Below, in pieces: positions 34,722-44,106 of a stretch of 59,607 bases of DNA. The notes beneath the pieces are model-generated. The model did not search any database and had not been told where the DNA came from. It saw nothing but the letters and a program-made list of their open reading frames with translations. Numbering within the stretch: the first letter of the stretch is position 1; each line of letters begins with the position of its first letter. The DNA is from Opitutia bacterium (lineage in GTDB: Bacteria > Verrucomicrobiota > Verrucomicrobiia > Opitutales > Seribacteraceae). A program made the translations under genes and the position numbers. The stretch spans positions 1 through 59,607 of the forward strand of contig PBLJ01000016.1 of assembly GCA_002721705.1 (NCBI GenBank), read 5' to 3'.

Positions 34722-36973
34722 GATTTCCCCATCAATTTCACCTCAGGCACGAGCTCGATCCCTCTCGTTTCCTTTACCTTGCCACGCACCAATCGTATGA
34801 GCGACAACACGTCTTCCGTAGTGGCTCCACCACGATTAACGATAAAGTTTCCGTGCTTCCGCGAGACCTCCGCCGCGCCGACGCGAAAGCCCTTCAACCC
34901 TTCCTCGTCAATCAACCTACCGGCTGATTGACCTCCAGGGTTACGAAAAATGCAACCTGCGCTCGCTTCTCTCGGTTGCGATTCGTTACGAATCTTGGAA
35001 AAACTGCGGAGACGGTCCAGGATTTGACCCTTGGTCGCCTTGGAACGTGAACGCAAAGTGGCGTTCAGAACGAAAGCTGCTTCCAATTCCGGACATTCAC
35101 GATAACGAGCGTCAAACTCATCCCTCAACATTTCGCGACGCTCACCTTGGGACGTCATAACGGTCACATTCTCAACCAAATCGAAAATCGTTCCTCCCAT
35201 TGCTCCCGCATTCATGCGCAAAGCTCCCCCCAAGGACCCAGGAATACCTTCCAGAAATTCAAAACCCTCCAAGCCTTGGCTGGCGGCGAACAAGCAGATT
35301 TCCTTTAACCGAACGCCGGAACCTACCATCAAAGCATCTGCCCGAGCCATCTCGACTTCGCGCCAACCCTTGCCCCTCATGCAAAAAACCACTCCCTCGT
35401 AACCTTCCGCCGGCACGATCAAATTGGAACCTCGCCCCAAGGCAAAAAGAGGCAAGCCGAATAAACGAACCGCTAAAATAAGCTCTCTCAGGTCTTCGGC
35501 GCCAGCCGGTTCGCAATAAAGCCTGGCCTTCCCGCCGACTCTCAGCGTGGTCTTTTCAGAAAGAGGTTCATTCATCCGCAGCTCAGCAGCATTCGACAAC
35601 CGATCACGCAAATAGTAGGCGAAGGCGAGCCAGAGATCCCCTTTCGTTTCCTCCAAGTGGGCGAAAGCAGCCGCATGACGCTCAATATCTCCTGCGCCCA
35701 GAAAGAGTACTCCATTGGGATTCTTCTGGTTGCCGATTGCTTGCCGCAATTCCGAAAAACTATGATGCACTTGGGTTCCTCTCAATCGGGCAGGAAGCAA
35801 GGCGAGCAAACCTTCGGGACGCCCATCCTCAGTTGGCGTCTCACCCGCCCCATAGGTGGGTAAGAGGTGTAACTGATCCACCTGCGACAAAACCTTTGCG
35901 AAAGATTCGCGCAATCCCTCTTGTCGAGAAAAGCGATGAGGTTGAAAGACGACCGTCGTTGCATGATTGGGCCACTGGCTGCGGAAACCATTCAACACCG
36001 CCTGCAATTCGGTCGGATGATGGGCGTAATCTTCCATGATCACTCGTTGACTAGTTTCATGAAGTACAACTTGCCTACGCTGCAAACCGGGGAATGACCT
36101 CAAACGGCCAAGGGGCGCTTCATCGCCAATTGCTTGGCAGGCAGCCAAAGCCGCTATTGCATTCCAGCCATTGAATTCACCCATGGCCCGAACAAGTTCG
36201 GTAACGTTTCGTTTGTTGCTGGGTCGCCGAATGATCAATTCAGGAGAAACGTCCTTCACGCTCGCGTCGAAATCACCGTCTGGTCCAAAAGTTTCGATTT
36301 CACAAGTGGCCGTGACACGCGCCAATTGCTCCAAGGCATGGCCTTGCCGAACTATCACTTTACTTTTCGTCCTGGCAAAGAGACGCCCAAAAGCAGCCTG
36401 AAGCTCATCCACGCCATTATAAAGGTCGACGTGATCCCAATCGCAATTGAGGGCCACTGTAATTTCGGGACTGAAAGCCTCGATGCTTCCATCGCTTTCA
36501 TCGACTTCCGCCACCACCCATTCACCTTGGGACCAACGAGCGGGGGGAAGACCTTCGCGAAACCAACCACCTACCAAGTAACCGAATGGTAGATCGATAA
36601 AACCCAATAGATGCACCAACATCGCGGCGGTGGTGGTTTTCCCATGGCTTCCAACGACGGCAACCAGTTTCTTGTCCTGAAGAATGCCCGCCAAGGCTTC
36701 TCCACGACGAGACACCGCGACTCCTTTCTCAAGCGCTTGCGAAAGAAGCGGATGGCTGTCCTTTATGGCGGTGGAAAAAACAACTTGGTCCAGGTCGGCG
36801 GGAAGGATCGGGCTGTCTGGCAAGCGTACGCCCCTTGAAAGAAGGAGTTCTCGAATGGGTTGGCGAAACGCATCGTCGTAGGCATCGACCTTGCAACCCG
36901 ATTCATGCAAATAAAGGGACAACGGGGTCATCCCCGCGCCTCCAGCTCCCAACGTCAAAATTCGTCTACTCAC
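34691..36973 (-). CDS. murC-murB: Fused MurC (UDP-MurNAc--L-Ala ligase) and MurB (UDP-GlcNAc-enolpyruvate reductase)
   Basis: A single 760-residue frame. Residues 1 to about 450 are MurC, with a Rossmann start (ILTLGAGGAGMTPLS) and the ATP loop GSHGKTTT (108-115). Residues about 465-760 are MurB, with TLRVGGKARLY, GRGSNLIV, GIPGSLGGALRMNAGAMG and the catalytic-site region ASAGCIFRNP. Together they perform the reduction of UDP-GlcNAc-enolpyruvate and the addition of L-Ala. The order is inverse to the reaction order. Translation begins at a GTG (36973) with AGGA about 10 bases upstream, just after the murG stop. Confidence 0.95.
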   Translation of the reverse strand: MSRRILTLGAGGAGMTPLSLYLHESGCKVDAYDDAFRQPIRELLLSRGVRLPDSPILPADLDQVVFSTAIKDSHPLLSQALEKGVAVSRRGEALAGILQDKKLVAVVGSHGKTTTAAMLVHLLGFIDLPFGYLVGGWFREGLPPARWSQGEWVVAEVDESDGSIEAFSPEITVALNCDWDHVDLYNGVDELQAAFGRLFARTKSKVIVRQGHALEQLARVTATCEIETFGPDGDFDASVKDVSPELIIRRPSNKRNVTELVRAMGEFNGWNAIAALAACQAIGDEAPLGRLRSFPGLQRRQVVLHETSQRVIMEDYAHHPTELQAVLNGFRSQWPNHATTVVFQPHRFSRQEGLRESFAKVLSQVDQLHLLPTYGAGETPTEDGRPEGLLALLPARLRGTQVHHSFSELRQAIGNQKNPNGVLFLGAGDIERHAAAFAHLEETKGDLWLAFAYYLRDRLSNAAELRMNEPLSEKTTLRVGGKARLYCEPAGAEDLRELILAVRLFGLPLFALGRGSNLIVPAEGYEGVVFCMRGKGWREVEMARADALMVGSGVRLKEICLFAASQGLEGFEFLEGIPGSLGGALRMNAGAMGGTIFDLVENVTVMTSQGERREMLRDEFDARYRECPELEAAFVLNATLRSRSKATKGQILDRLRSFSKIRNESQPREASAGCIFRNPGGQSAGRLIDEEGLKGFRVGAAEVSRKHGNFIVNRGGATTEDVLSLIRLVRGKVKETRGIELVPEVKLMGKSWEEALEANQ

Positions 36974-36980
36974 TTACGCA

Positions 36981-38117
36981 TCATCCTAAAGTCGGCGCGA
37001 ATCCAGAAACCGAGTTCTCCCTTTTACCTTCCTTTTCTCGAAAAAAATCATCGATGTCCCTTGCGAGGAAAGCCAATGGTTCTCCCTTCTCGGCATGGTC
37101 TAGATTTCGTCGCAAAATTCCTTGTAAATCATGATTGAACATGAGCTCGCGAACCTCTTCGAATAGGTTGTCCAGATTGGAGTCTTGGCAGACGATAGCT
37201 GCTCCCTTGCTCTCCATGAAACCAGCGTTCAGTCGTTGGTGATCATCAGCTGCGTAAGGGTAAGGTATCAAGATCGAGGGAACGCGACAACGGGTAATCT
37301 CCGCAATGGCGCCGGCGCCGGCTCGGGACACCACGACGTCGGCGCTGGAAAGCAAAGCGGCCATATCATCGCAAAACGGAACGAAACGCATTTTTACCTT
37401 TCGCGAGGGACCGTTCAGCTCGACCACTCCTTCACTTTCGTTATTTTGTCCCGTGATTGCATATACGCTGATACTCTCGGATGCCAGTTGCTCCATGTTT
37501 CTCTTCACCCAATTATTGAGAGATGCGGCGCCTTGGCTGCCACCAAGGATTACCAAAAGGCGTTCATCCGAGCGAACGCCTAGCTTTTGGCGGGCTTGCC
37601 CTCGAGACATGCGGCGAATTTCCCTTCGCACGGGATACCCACAAGCTCGAACGCGTCGAGGCGTCAGTTTCTCGACGCGTACGCCTTCTGGCAAATAGGT
37701 ACGAGCCGAACCACGAGCCAAGGCTTTGGTAGTCTTGCCGACTCCCCTGTTGGCCTCGTGAAGAAAATAAGGGATTCCACGAATCTTGGCGGCAAGTACG
37801 GGAGCAACCGAAGAATACCCACCAAAACCAAAGACGCAATCGATGCCCGCCTTGCGAAAAAATCGCATGGAGAAAAGAATCCCTTGGGCGAGTTCCTTGG
37901 CGAACAAGGCGAACTTGATCGGATTTCTTGAAAACGGAACTCCATTGACTTGAACGAAGGAAAGGTCGGCGTATTTTTCGGAGAGGCGAAGGTCAACTTT
38001 CTTGCGGCTGATGAAAAGCCAGCATGGATGTCCTCGCTCCTCCATGGTTTGAGCCAAGGAAATCCCTGGAGCCAAATGTCCGCCAGTACCACCGCAGGCT
38101 ATGACCATGTTGCTCAT
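36981..38117 (-). CDS. murG: UDP-GlcNAc:lipid I GlcNAc transferase MurG
   Basis: A 378-residue GT28 glycosyltransferase of the inner membrane face that converts lipid I to lipid II. The diagnostic GGTGGHLAPG loop is at residues 9-18. The acceptor-side DCVFGFGGYSSVAPVLAA segment follows, then the nucleotide-binding LVILGGSQGAASLNNWV and the VVSRAGAGAIAEI donor motif. Its ATG overlaps the ftsW stop (ATGA). The family normally has 355-365 residues. Confidence 0.97.
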   Translation of the reverse strand: MSNMVIACGGTGGHLAPGISLAQTMEERGHPCWLFISRKKVDLRLSEKYADLSFVQVNGVPFSRNPIKFALFAKELAQGILFSMRFFRKAGIDCVFGFGGYSSVAPVLAAKIRGIPYFLHEANRGVGKTTKALARGSARTYLPEGVRVEKLTPRRVRACGYPVRREIRRMSRGQARQKLGVRSDERLLVILGGSQGAASLNNWVKRNMEQLASESISVYAITGQNNESEGVVELNGPSRKVKMRFVPFCDDMAALLSSADVVVSRAGAGAIAEITRCRVPSILIPYPYAADDHQRLNAGFMESKGAAIVCQDSNLDNLFEEVRELMFNHDLQGILRRNLDHAEKGEPLAFLARDIDDFFREKEGKRENSVSGFAPTLG

Positions 38118-39256
38118 ATTTCCCTAACCGTTGGAAGAGTCGGCCGATTCCAAGACCGTAAAACGTTCACAATGAACCCCACGAAACAGAACACCACCAC
38201 GAGGTTTGACCCTCCGTAGCTGATGAAGGGGAGCGACATCCCTTTGGTGGGTAAACATCCCGTTACCACTCCCACGTTTATCAATGCTTGCAAGGTTATC
38301 GCCATGAGCGAGCCTTGGAGCAAAAGAAAATCGAACAAACGCGGCGCATTGCGGGCATGCCAAGACACGACCAGGAAAACCACTAGGAACAAGAGGACGA
38401 CCCCGCCTGTGCATAGTAAGCCAAGCTCCTCGCCAATGACTGCAAAGATAAAATCCGTGTGGGCTTCGGGCAGAAAAGAGAGTTGCTGCCGCCCTCGACC
38501 AAGCCCCACTCCATTCATGCCGCCCGCTCCAAAAGCCAGGATTCCCTGCCAAAGTTGATAGGCTCCATCGTTCAGGTTCGCCTCGACGTCGAGAAAAGCA
38601 GTGACTCGGCGCAGGCGAACGGGATCCAGATAAACAAGGGCCGAAAAAGCTCCTGCCCCCAAGGTGGCCGATGGAACGAGGTAGTACAAATTGGCTCCCG
38701 CTTGATAGAGCATGATCAAGCCGACGGTCGCAATCAGCAGGGTGGTTCCAAAATCCGGTTGCAGCATGACCAGACCGCAGACCCCTCCGATCAGACAACA
38801 AGGAACCAAAAATCCCTTCAGAAAGGTTTTTATCTCGCGCTGATGCGAAGACATGAAATGCGCCATGGCCAAAACCAAACCGATCTTCGCGAATTCCGAA
38901 ACTTGTAGTCGCACCGGACCGAAACCCAGCCAACGCTGAGCTCCGTTCACCTTCACTCCAATCCCTGGAATTAGAATCAATATCAACCCGAGCAAGGAAA
39001 CGCCGTATAGAACCCAGGAATAACGCCGGAGCATATCGAGGGGAACGCGAGCGGCTACTAGAAATCCGATGAACGCGAGAACGGTCCAAACGGCTTGCTT
39101 GGCCAGCATGACGTAAGCTCCGTGAAAAACCGATTGAGCCGCGCTGAAGAGCATGACCAACCCGAACAAGGTGAGGACGAAGGCAATTGCGGTGATCAAT
39201 ACCCAAGAAGAGGCATTCGTGCGGACCTTGAGGCCGCCTGTGTTTCCTTCGTTCAT
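38114..39256 (-). CDS. ftsW: SEDS glycosyltransferase FtsW
   Basis: A 380-residue membrane protein with about 10 helices, the septal peptidoglycan polymerase that pairs with FtsI. Hallmarks are GAQRWLGFGPVRLQVSEFAKIGLV, LMLQPDFGTTLLI-type text (written VMLQPDFGTTLLIATVG here), GVGLGRGRQQLSFLPEAHTDFIFAVIGEELGL and SLPFISYGGSNL. These are the SEDS catalytic and lipid-II regions, including the conserved Asp in the PEAHTDF loop. It follows the LysM gene by 25 bases, within the precursor genes of the cluster. Confidence 0.97.
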   Translation of the reverse strand: MNEGNTGGLKVRTNASSWVLITAIAFVLTLFGLVMLFSAAQSVFHGAYVMLAKQAVWTVLAFIGFLVAARVPLDMLRRYSWVLYGVSLLGLILILIPGIGVKVNGAQRWLGFGPVRLQVSEFAKIGLVLAMAHFMSSHQREIKTFLKGFLVPCCLIGGVCGLVMLQPDFGTTLLIATVGLIMLYQAGANLYYLVPSATLGAGAFSALVYLDPVRLRRVTAFLDVEANLNDGAYQLWQGILAFGAGGMNGVGLGRGRQQLSFLPEAHTDFIFAVIGEELGLLCTGGVVLLFLVVFLVVSWHARNAPRLFDFLLLQGSLMAITLQALINVGVVTGCLPTKGMSLPFISYGGSNLVVVFCFVGFIVNVLRSWNRPTLPTVREI

Positions 39257-39281
39257 CTAAAGGCATGTCTTGGCAGTTCGA

Positions 39282-40268
39282 TCACTCTTCTTCTTTGGAA
39301 GGCAAGGGAACCACGGGAGGTTTGTTGAACAAGGAATCAATGGATTCTTCTTCTTTTCCTGCACCGTCCGAGGAATCATCATCATCCACTTTGGAAGGAG
39401 GAGGCGAAGAAGGGGCTTTCACGATCAATTTTTGTCCGAGCTGCAAACTATTGGGTTTCGCATTCGGATTCCATTCCTCGAGGTCGGCCACTGTCACACC
39501 GTAACGATTGGCAATTCTCGTGTAATTGTCTCCTGACTTAACCACATGTACCACTTGTCCGGCAACGGAAGTATCGGCAGGGGGATCCTCGGGTACTGGA
39601 ACGACGGCCGAGGAAGGAACCGGTATGAGCAAGCGTTGGCCGATTTGTATGAGGTCGCCTTGTAGGTTGTTCTTCACCTTGAGAGCGCTCACTGAAACGC
39701 CGTAAGTCCCGGCAATCTTTGAGAGAGTGTCTCCGGACTCCACGACGTGAACGTCCCTGACGGGAGTGACGGGAGTGGGATTGGGCTCGGGATCCTCGGG
39801 CTTGATGATCGTCGTATCGCCGGAACCCGAACTGGAACCCGCGGCGCCGGGAACGAGGAGCTCCTGACCAATGCTCAATTTATTCTTCTCACGCTCCGGG
39901 ATGTTGTTGATTTCCAGCAAACGTTCCAAAGTCGTGCCGTGCCGTTTTGCAATCGATTCCAAGCCATCTCCGCTGACCACAGTGTAGGTTTTCAATCCTC
40001 CGCTTGCGTCAGGAGAGTCAACCGGCTCGGTGGGAACAAAAGCTCCTTCGGGTGGCGTTGGTGATGTCCGATGCCGTTCTTCATCAGGGGTTTCAGCCAA
40101 ACCTTCCCCTCCTGTATCGCCGTCTTCCGGAGGTGCGTTGAATGCATCTTCAGCGGGTCCTTCGCCGCCACCGTTTGGGGTGGTTTGACAACCTGGCTGG
40201 AACATAACGAGCAGGATTACAGCAACGTGCAACGAGAGCACGATACCAAATATCTTGGTTAACTTCAT
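39282..40268 (-). CDS. Triple-LysM secreted protein of the dcw cluster
   Basis: A 328-residue exported protein. Residues 5-27 form a signal peptide ending in QPGC, a poor but possible lipobox. After an acidic Gly/Pro/Glu linker come three LysM domains at about 93-140, 172-217 and 239-285, each with the VVxSGD start and the GQxLxVP end. The C-terminus is Asp/Glu/Ser/Lys-rich. LysM binds the glycan backbone of peptidoglycan, so the protein probably attaches to wall at or near the septum. It carries no catalytic domain I can see. It sits between murD and ftsW, where the standard cluster has no LysM gene. Confidence 0.85.
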   Translation of the reverse strand: MKLTKIFGIVLSLHVAVILLVMFQPGCQTTPNGGGEGPAEDAFNAPPEDGDTGGEGLAETPDEERHRTSPTPPEGAFVPTEPVDSPDASGGLKTYTVVSGDGLESIAKRHGTTLERLLEINNIPEREKNKLSIGQELLVPGAAGSSSGSGDTTIIKPEDPEPNPTPVTPVRDVHVVESGDTLSKIAGTYGVSVSALKVKNNLQGDLIQIGQRLLIPVPSSAVVPVPEDPPADTSVAGQVVHVVKSGDNYTRIANRYGVTVADLEEWNPNAKPNSLQLGQKLIVKAPSSPPPSKVDDDDSSDGAGKEEESIDSLFNKPPVVPLPSKEEE

Positions 40269-40302
40269 GGTGTTTTCCTTTGTTGTGATAAAAATGGTGG
40301 AT

Positions 40303-41601
40303 TCACGCGATCAATGGTCTGGTAGTGGCTTCAAAGCTATTCTTCAAATCTAAAACCGCTTGTTCGAAACATTTCCCACGATCTTCGAAGCCCCTGAACT
40401 GGTCGAAGCTCGCAAAACCTGGACTGAACAAGACGTTGGTTTTCCCCTTCGCCTCGTGGAACGCTTGTTTGACGGCATCGTTCAAAGTGGCGAAAACCGT
40501 GGCGGGCGTGCCCCATTTCGAAAACATGTTTTTCATGTTTTGGGCATTGGACCCTATCAAGTATGCCTTTCGCACCAATTGCTTCATGCGTTTGCAGAAG
40601 CAGGACAAATCGCCCCCTTTCGATTGGCCACCTCCAATCCAAAAGGTTTTCTCCGCGAAATGTCGGCATGCTGCTACCGTGGCTCCGAAATTCGTCGCTT
40701 TCGAGTCATTCCAAAAAGACACGTCTCCTACTTTCCAAGGTTGGGAAAGGCGGTGCCCCGGCAAATGAAAGCCGCTTGCAGCTCGTTCCACCGCCTCATC
40801 CTCAATGCCAAGAGACCTGCAGTAAGCACGGACCAGAGCGTAATTTCCCTTTTGAGGTCCTAGGTTGAAAGGAGAATCCTTGGGGATTACGCAATCGGAC
40901 ACTTGGTTCTCGGATACATGATAAGTTCTCTTGGGAAAAGGGACACCCAAGGAACGCCCCGCTTCCGACACGCCCGCTCCCAAGAAAACGGAATCAGAGG
41001 CGGCTAAGTCGGTTAATCTTGCCTTGGCCTTGAAATACTCCTGCATGTTTGCATGACGATCAAGATGATCTTCCGAGAAACTGGTCCAAAGAACGGAAGC
41101 CGGTCGTAGCAGTTCGAGAGATTCCGCCTGAAAAGAACTTACCTCGCAAACCGCCACCGCATCAATCGAGTCATGTTCCAAGGCCGCTGTTGAAAGAGGA
41201 TATCCAATGTTTCCAGCGGCCACGGCATCGAGGTTTGATTCACGCAAGACCTTCGTCAGAAACTCGGTCACCGTAGTTTTGCCGTTCGAACCAGTCACTG
41301 CAATGATTCGTCCAAACCAGAAAAGGGACGCGAAATCCAATTCTCCCATGATCATACAACCAGCTTTTCGGGCCAGTACAATCCAAGGATGATCGCGATG
41401 AAATCCGGGACTGGTGACAACCAATCCAGTTCGCTCCACCTCCTCGCGGCCAAAAACCGAGCCCTTCCTTTGGTCGTAAACTTGGACTTCCGCACCGAGG
41501 GAACGGGCCAAGCGAGCTGCAGCTCGACCACTTACCCCGCCGCCGAAAACGGCGACGGGATAGTGGTGAGCGAATTGGACTCTCTCGCTTTCTCCCTTCA
41601 T
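40303..41601 (-). CDS. murD: UDP-MurNAc-L-Ala--D-Glu ligase MurD
   Basis: A 432-residue Mur ligase that adds D-Glu to UDP-MurNAc-L-Ala in the cytosol. The N-terminal Rossmann motif (VAVFGGGVSGRAAARLA), the ATP loop VTGSNGKTTVTEF, VCEVSSFQAESL and the central DHLDRH motif fit MurD, and the C-terminal domain carries FWNDSKATNFGAT, diagnostic for MurD. It lies after mraY (2-base gap) and before the LysM gene. Confidence 0.96.
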   Translation of the reverse strand: MKGESERVQFAHHYPVAVFGGGVSGRAAARLARSLGAEVQVYDQRKGSVFGREEVERTGLVVTSPGFHRDHPWIVLARKAGCMIMGELDFASLFWFGRIIAVTGSNGKTTVTEFLTKVLRESNLDAVAAGNIGYPLSTAALEHDSIDAVAVCEVSSFQAESLELLRPASVLWTSFSEDHLDRHANMQEYFKAKARLTDLAASDSVFLGAGVSEAGRSLGVPFPKRTYHVSENQVSDCVIPKDSPFNLGPQKGNYALVRAYCRSLGIEDEAVERAASGFHLPGHRLSQPWKVGDVSFWNDSKATNFGATVAACRHFAEKTFWIGGGQSKGGDLSCFCKRMKQLVRKAYLIGSNAQNMKNMFSKWGTPATVFATLNDAVKQAFHEAKGKTNVLFSPGFASFDQFRGFEDRGKCFEQAVLDLKNSFEATTRPLIA

Positions 41602-41602
41602 C

Positions 41603-42715
41603 TCAACGTAGCTTCAAGGTGGCCAATCCCGCTATTGCGAATACAAGCGAGAGAATCCAGAACCGGATGACCACCTTGTTTTCGTGCCAACCTTTGAGCT
41701 CGAAATGGTGATGAATTGGTGACATCAGGAAGACCCGCTTCCCTGTCATTTTGAATGAAGCAACTTGCACGATAACTGAAGCGGCTTCCCAAACGAATAT
41801 TCCGCCCACGATCACCAAGGTGAAAGGCTGATGTATGAGGAGCGCGATTACTCCGATCAATCCTCCGATCGCCAACGACCCCGTATCCCCCATAAAAACC
41901 TCCGCAGGATGCGAGTTGTACCACAAAAACGCCAACCCTCCGCCCAACAAAGCTGAACAAACAACGGCCAATTCTCCTGTGCCGGGAGCGTAACTGACGG
42001 CCAAGTAAGCGGCGATTTCCTTGTGTCCCGACACATATGCAAGTATGCCAAAGGCAAGAGCCACCGTGACGGTGCAACCGATCGCCAAACCATCCAAACC
42101 ATCGGTCAAGTTGATTGCGTTGCTTGATCCGCAAAGCACGAGGAAGAAAAATACGAAAACTACCACCAGAGACATCGACTCCACCAGCGGATCTTTCTGA
42201 AATGGTACCCAGAGCTCTCTCATTTGTTCTTCGCTTCCCAGGGAATTCCCCATTCCATGTGAAAGCATCAGAATGACAACCATGGTAGCCAACCCTTGCA
42301 AAACCAGTTTCCAACGCCCGGACAGGCCGCCGCTGTCCTGCTTGCTTACTTTCAAGTAATCGTCGAGAAAACCGGTTGCCGTGAGAATGACGTAGGCGGC
42401 CAAGGCGGTTAGGACGTAAACGTTGAGTTTCGCCCAAAGCAAAACGGATCCTACCACTGCAATGAAAATCATGAAGCCTCCCATGGTGGGAGTGCTTTGC
42501 TTGCTTTCGTGCAATTCGGCCAGATCGCCGACTTCTTCCTGATCGCGAAAGGCCTGGGATACCTTCCAACGCCGCAATTTGCGGAATAACCAAGGCCCGA
42601 CCAGAAAACCCAGAATCATTGCTGTGCCACCCGCAAGCATTGCCCGAAAGGTAATGTACTGAAAGAGCCGAAAAGGGCCGAAAACTTCTTCGAACTGTTG
42701 GAGATAAGTCAGCAT
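41603..42715 (-). CDS. mraY: Phospho-MurNAc-pentapeptide translocase MraY
   Basis: A 370-residue membrane enzyme with 10 helices that links phospho-MurNAc-pentapeptide to undecaprenyl phosphate, making lipid I. Visible signatures are STPTMGGFMIF, the Asp-pair FLDDYLKV, the NAINLTDGLDGLAIG motif, FMGDTGSLAIGG, and the HHHFELKGW histidine cluster near the C-terminus. The ATG is embedded in the end of murF (7-base overlap). Confidence 0.98.
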   Translation of the reverse strand: MLTYLQQFEEVFGPFRLFQYITFRAMLAGGTAMILGFLVGPWLFRKLRRWKVSQAFRDQEEVGDLAELHESKQSTPTMGGFMIFIAVVGSVLLWAKLNVYVLTALAAYVILTATGFLDDYLKVSKQDSGGLSGRWKLVLQGLATMVVILMLSHGMGNSLGSEEQMRELWVPFQKDPLVESMSLVVVFVFFFLVLCGSSNAINLTDGLDGLAIGCTVTVALAFGILAYVSGHKEIAAYLAVSYAPGTGELAVVCSALLGGGLAFLWYNSHPAEVFMGDTGSLAIGGLIGVIALLIHQPFTLVIVGGIFVWEAASVIVQVASFKMTGKRVFLMSPIHHHFELKGWHENKVVIRFWILSLVFAIAGLATLKLR

Positions 42716-44106
42716 TGTCGTTCATTTGAATGATCCTCTCCAACAGCGGGAACTAGTAGCTCGAGACGATGCTCCCTGCTTCCCTTTAAAAAGACCGCGC
42801 CCTTGAATTCATCCACTAGAGAGCGAGCTTCCTCGACCGAGTTGAAAAAATCCACTCGGTCCAGATCGTCCATACCGTCTTGGACGGGACGAGCGGACTC
42901 GCCAACCAGAACCAATCGATCATCTGACCTCAAAGGTAAGCTTTGACCTAATTCACGATGAAACCGTTCGCTGTCACTTCCTAATTCTTCCATGCCACCA
43001 ATAACGTAGAGTCGTGGTTTCATTCCTGAAAATCGATGAAAGAAAGACAAGGAATCCGCCATGGAAGCAGGATTGGCATTATAACAATCAACGAAAAACG
43101 TACGCTCACCCAATTCCAAACGCTGCCCTCGCAAAAAAGAAGGGCTTTGGCTTGCAAGGCGCTGCCTAGCATCCTCCTCGTCGACTCCGATTTCCAAAGC
43201 GGTAGCCACGGCCAGAGCCAAATTCACAGTCATGCCCGGGCTCAGGACGGGAATAGGAAAATGAGCCACCGGGTAACCGCGCCGCCTAAGCCTTAGCGAC
43301 GCGGTGTCCCCGGTTTGGTCTGTTTCAGTCGACGCATCGAAAATAATCATGCCTTCATCCGGCTCTTTTTCCACGGAGTCGCGTCTTAAAACCAATTTTT
43401 TCCCTCTGAATCCGGCAAAAGGCTCATGCTCAAGACAACTTTCAGGAAAAACGGCGATTACTTCCGTTTTAGAGTCCTCGAACAAGCGAGCCTTTTCCAA
43501 GGCAACTTTCTCAACGGAACCCAAACCTTCCAAATGTCCTGGCCCGATCATGGTGATGACGGCCAAGTCCGGAACAATTGCGGAAGCCAATCTGCGCATC
43601 TCACCAACTTGGTTGATCCCCGCTTCGACGACAGCGTGTTTGTGATTGTCCAAGTCCAATTGCAACAAGGTGAGAGGAACCCCGATCAAATTATTGAAAT
43701 TCCCCGAGGTGGCATGACAAGTCCTTGAGTCAAGAAGTAGTTGCAAGGTATCTTTGGTGGAGGTCTTGCCACAAGTCCCGGAAATCCCGATGACCTGTCC
43801 CCGGAAACGCAACCTGTGCCCTCGTCCCATGCTGAGAAACGCCTCTTCGCAATCCGGAACCTTCAGTTGGGGCAAATCGCTTGAATCGATCCAGCGCTCC
43901 ACCAAAGCGGAAGAAGCGCCTTTTTCCTTGGCGTGACACAAGTAATCATGTCCGTCTTGTTTTTCCGTGTTCAAGGCCACGAACATGTTGCCAGAACGCA
44001 GGCGCCTGGAATCTTGGGAAAAACCATTTATACCCACCACACCGCCGTCACGGTTCCAAGAACCACCGGTCCAATTCTTCAGGTCTTGGGGACAAAAGAT
44101 CGCCAT
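42709..44106 (-). CDS. murF: UDP-MurNAc-tripeptide--D-Ala-D-Ala ligase MurF
   Basis: A 465-residue Mur ligase that adds the D-Ala-D-Ala dipeptide supplied by Ddl. Visible are GFSQDSRRLRSGNMFVAL (N-terminal domain), the ATP loop GISGTCGKTSTKD, the GNFNNLIGVPLTLL motif characteristic of MurF, VVEAGINQVGEM and DCYNANPASM. In the P-loop the usual GxxGKT/S is kept with Cys before the final Gly. It overlaps the murE stop by 1 base. Confidence 0.96.
   Translation of the reverse strand: MAIFCPQDLKNWTGGSWNRDGGVVGINGFSQDSRRLRSGNMFVALNTEKQDGHDYLCHAKEKGASSALVERWIDSSDLPQLKVPDCEEAFLSMGRGHRLRFRGQVIGISGTCGKTSTKDTLQLLLDSRTCHATSGNFNNLIGVPLTLLQLDLDNHKHAVVEAGINQVGEMRRLASAIVPDLAVITMIGPGHLEGLGSVEKVALEKARLFEDSKTEVIAVFPESCLEHEPFAGFRGKKLVLRRDSVEKEPDEGMIIFDASTETDQTGDTASLRLRRRGYPVAHFPIPVLSPGMTVNLALAVATALEIGVDEEDARQRLASQSPSFLRGQRLELGERTFFVDCYNANPASMADSLSFFHRFSGMKPRLYVIGGMEELGSDSERFHRELGQSLPLRSDDRLVLVGESARPVQDGMDDLDRVDFFNSVEEARSLVDEFKGAVFLKGSREHRLELLVPAVGEDHSNERQC

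Noticed and set aside
38124-39266. A 380-codon open frame on the same strand as ftsW, in another reading frame
   Set aside because: It overlaps ftsW almost fully, has an Arg/Ser/His-rich composition typical of an off-frame reading, and shows no family motif, while ftsW has clear SEDS motifs.
41598-42743. A 381-codon open frame overlapping mraY on the same strand
   Set aside because: Composition is Arg/Gly/His-rich with no conserved motifs; mraY in the other frame carries all catalytic motifs.
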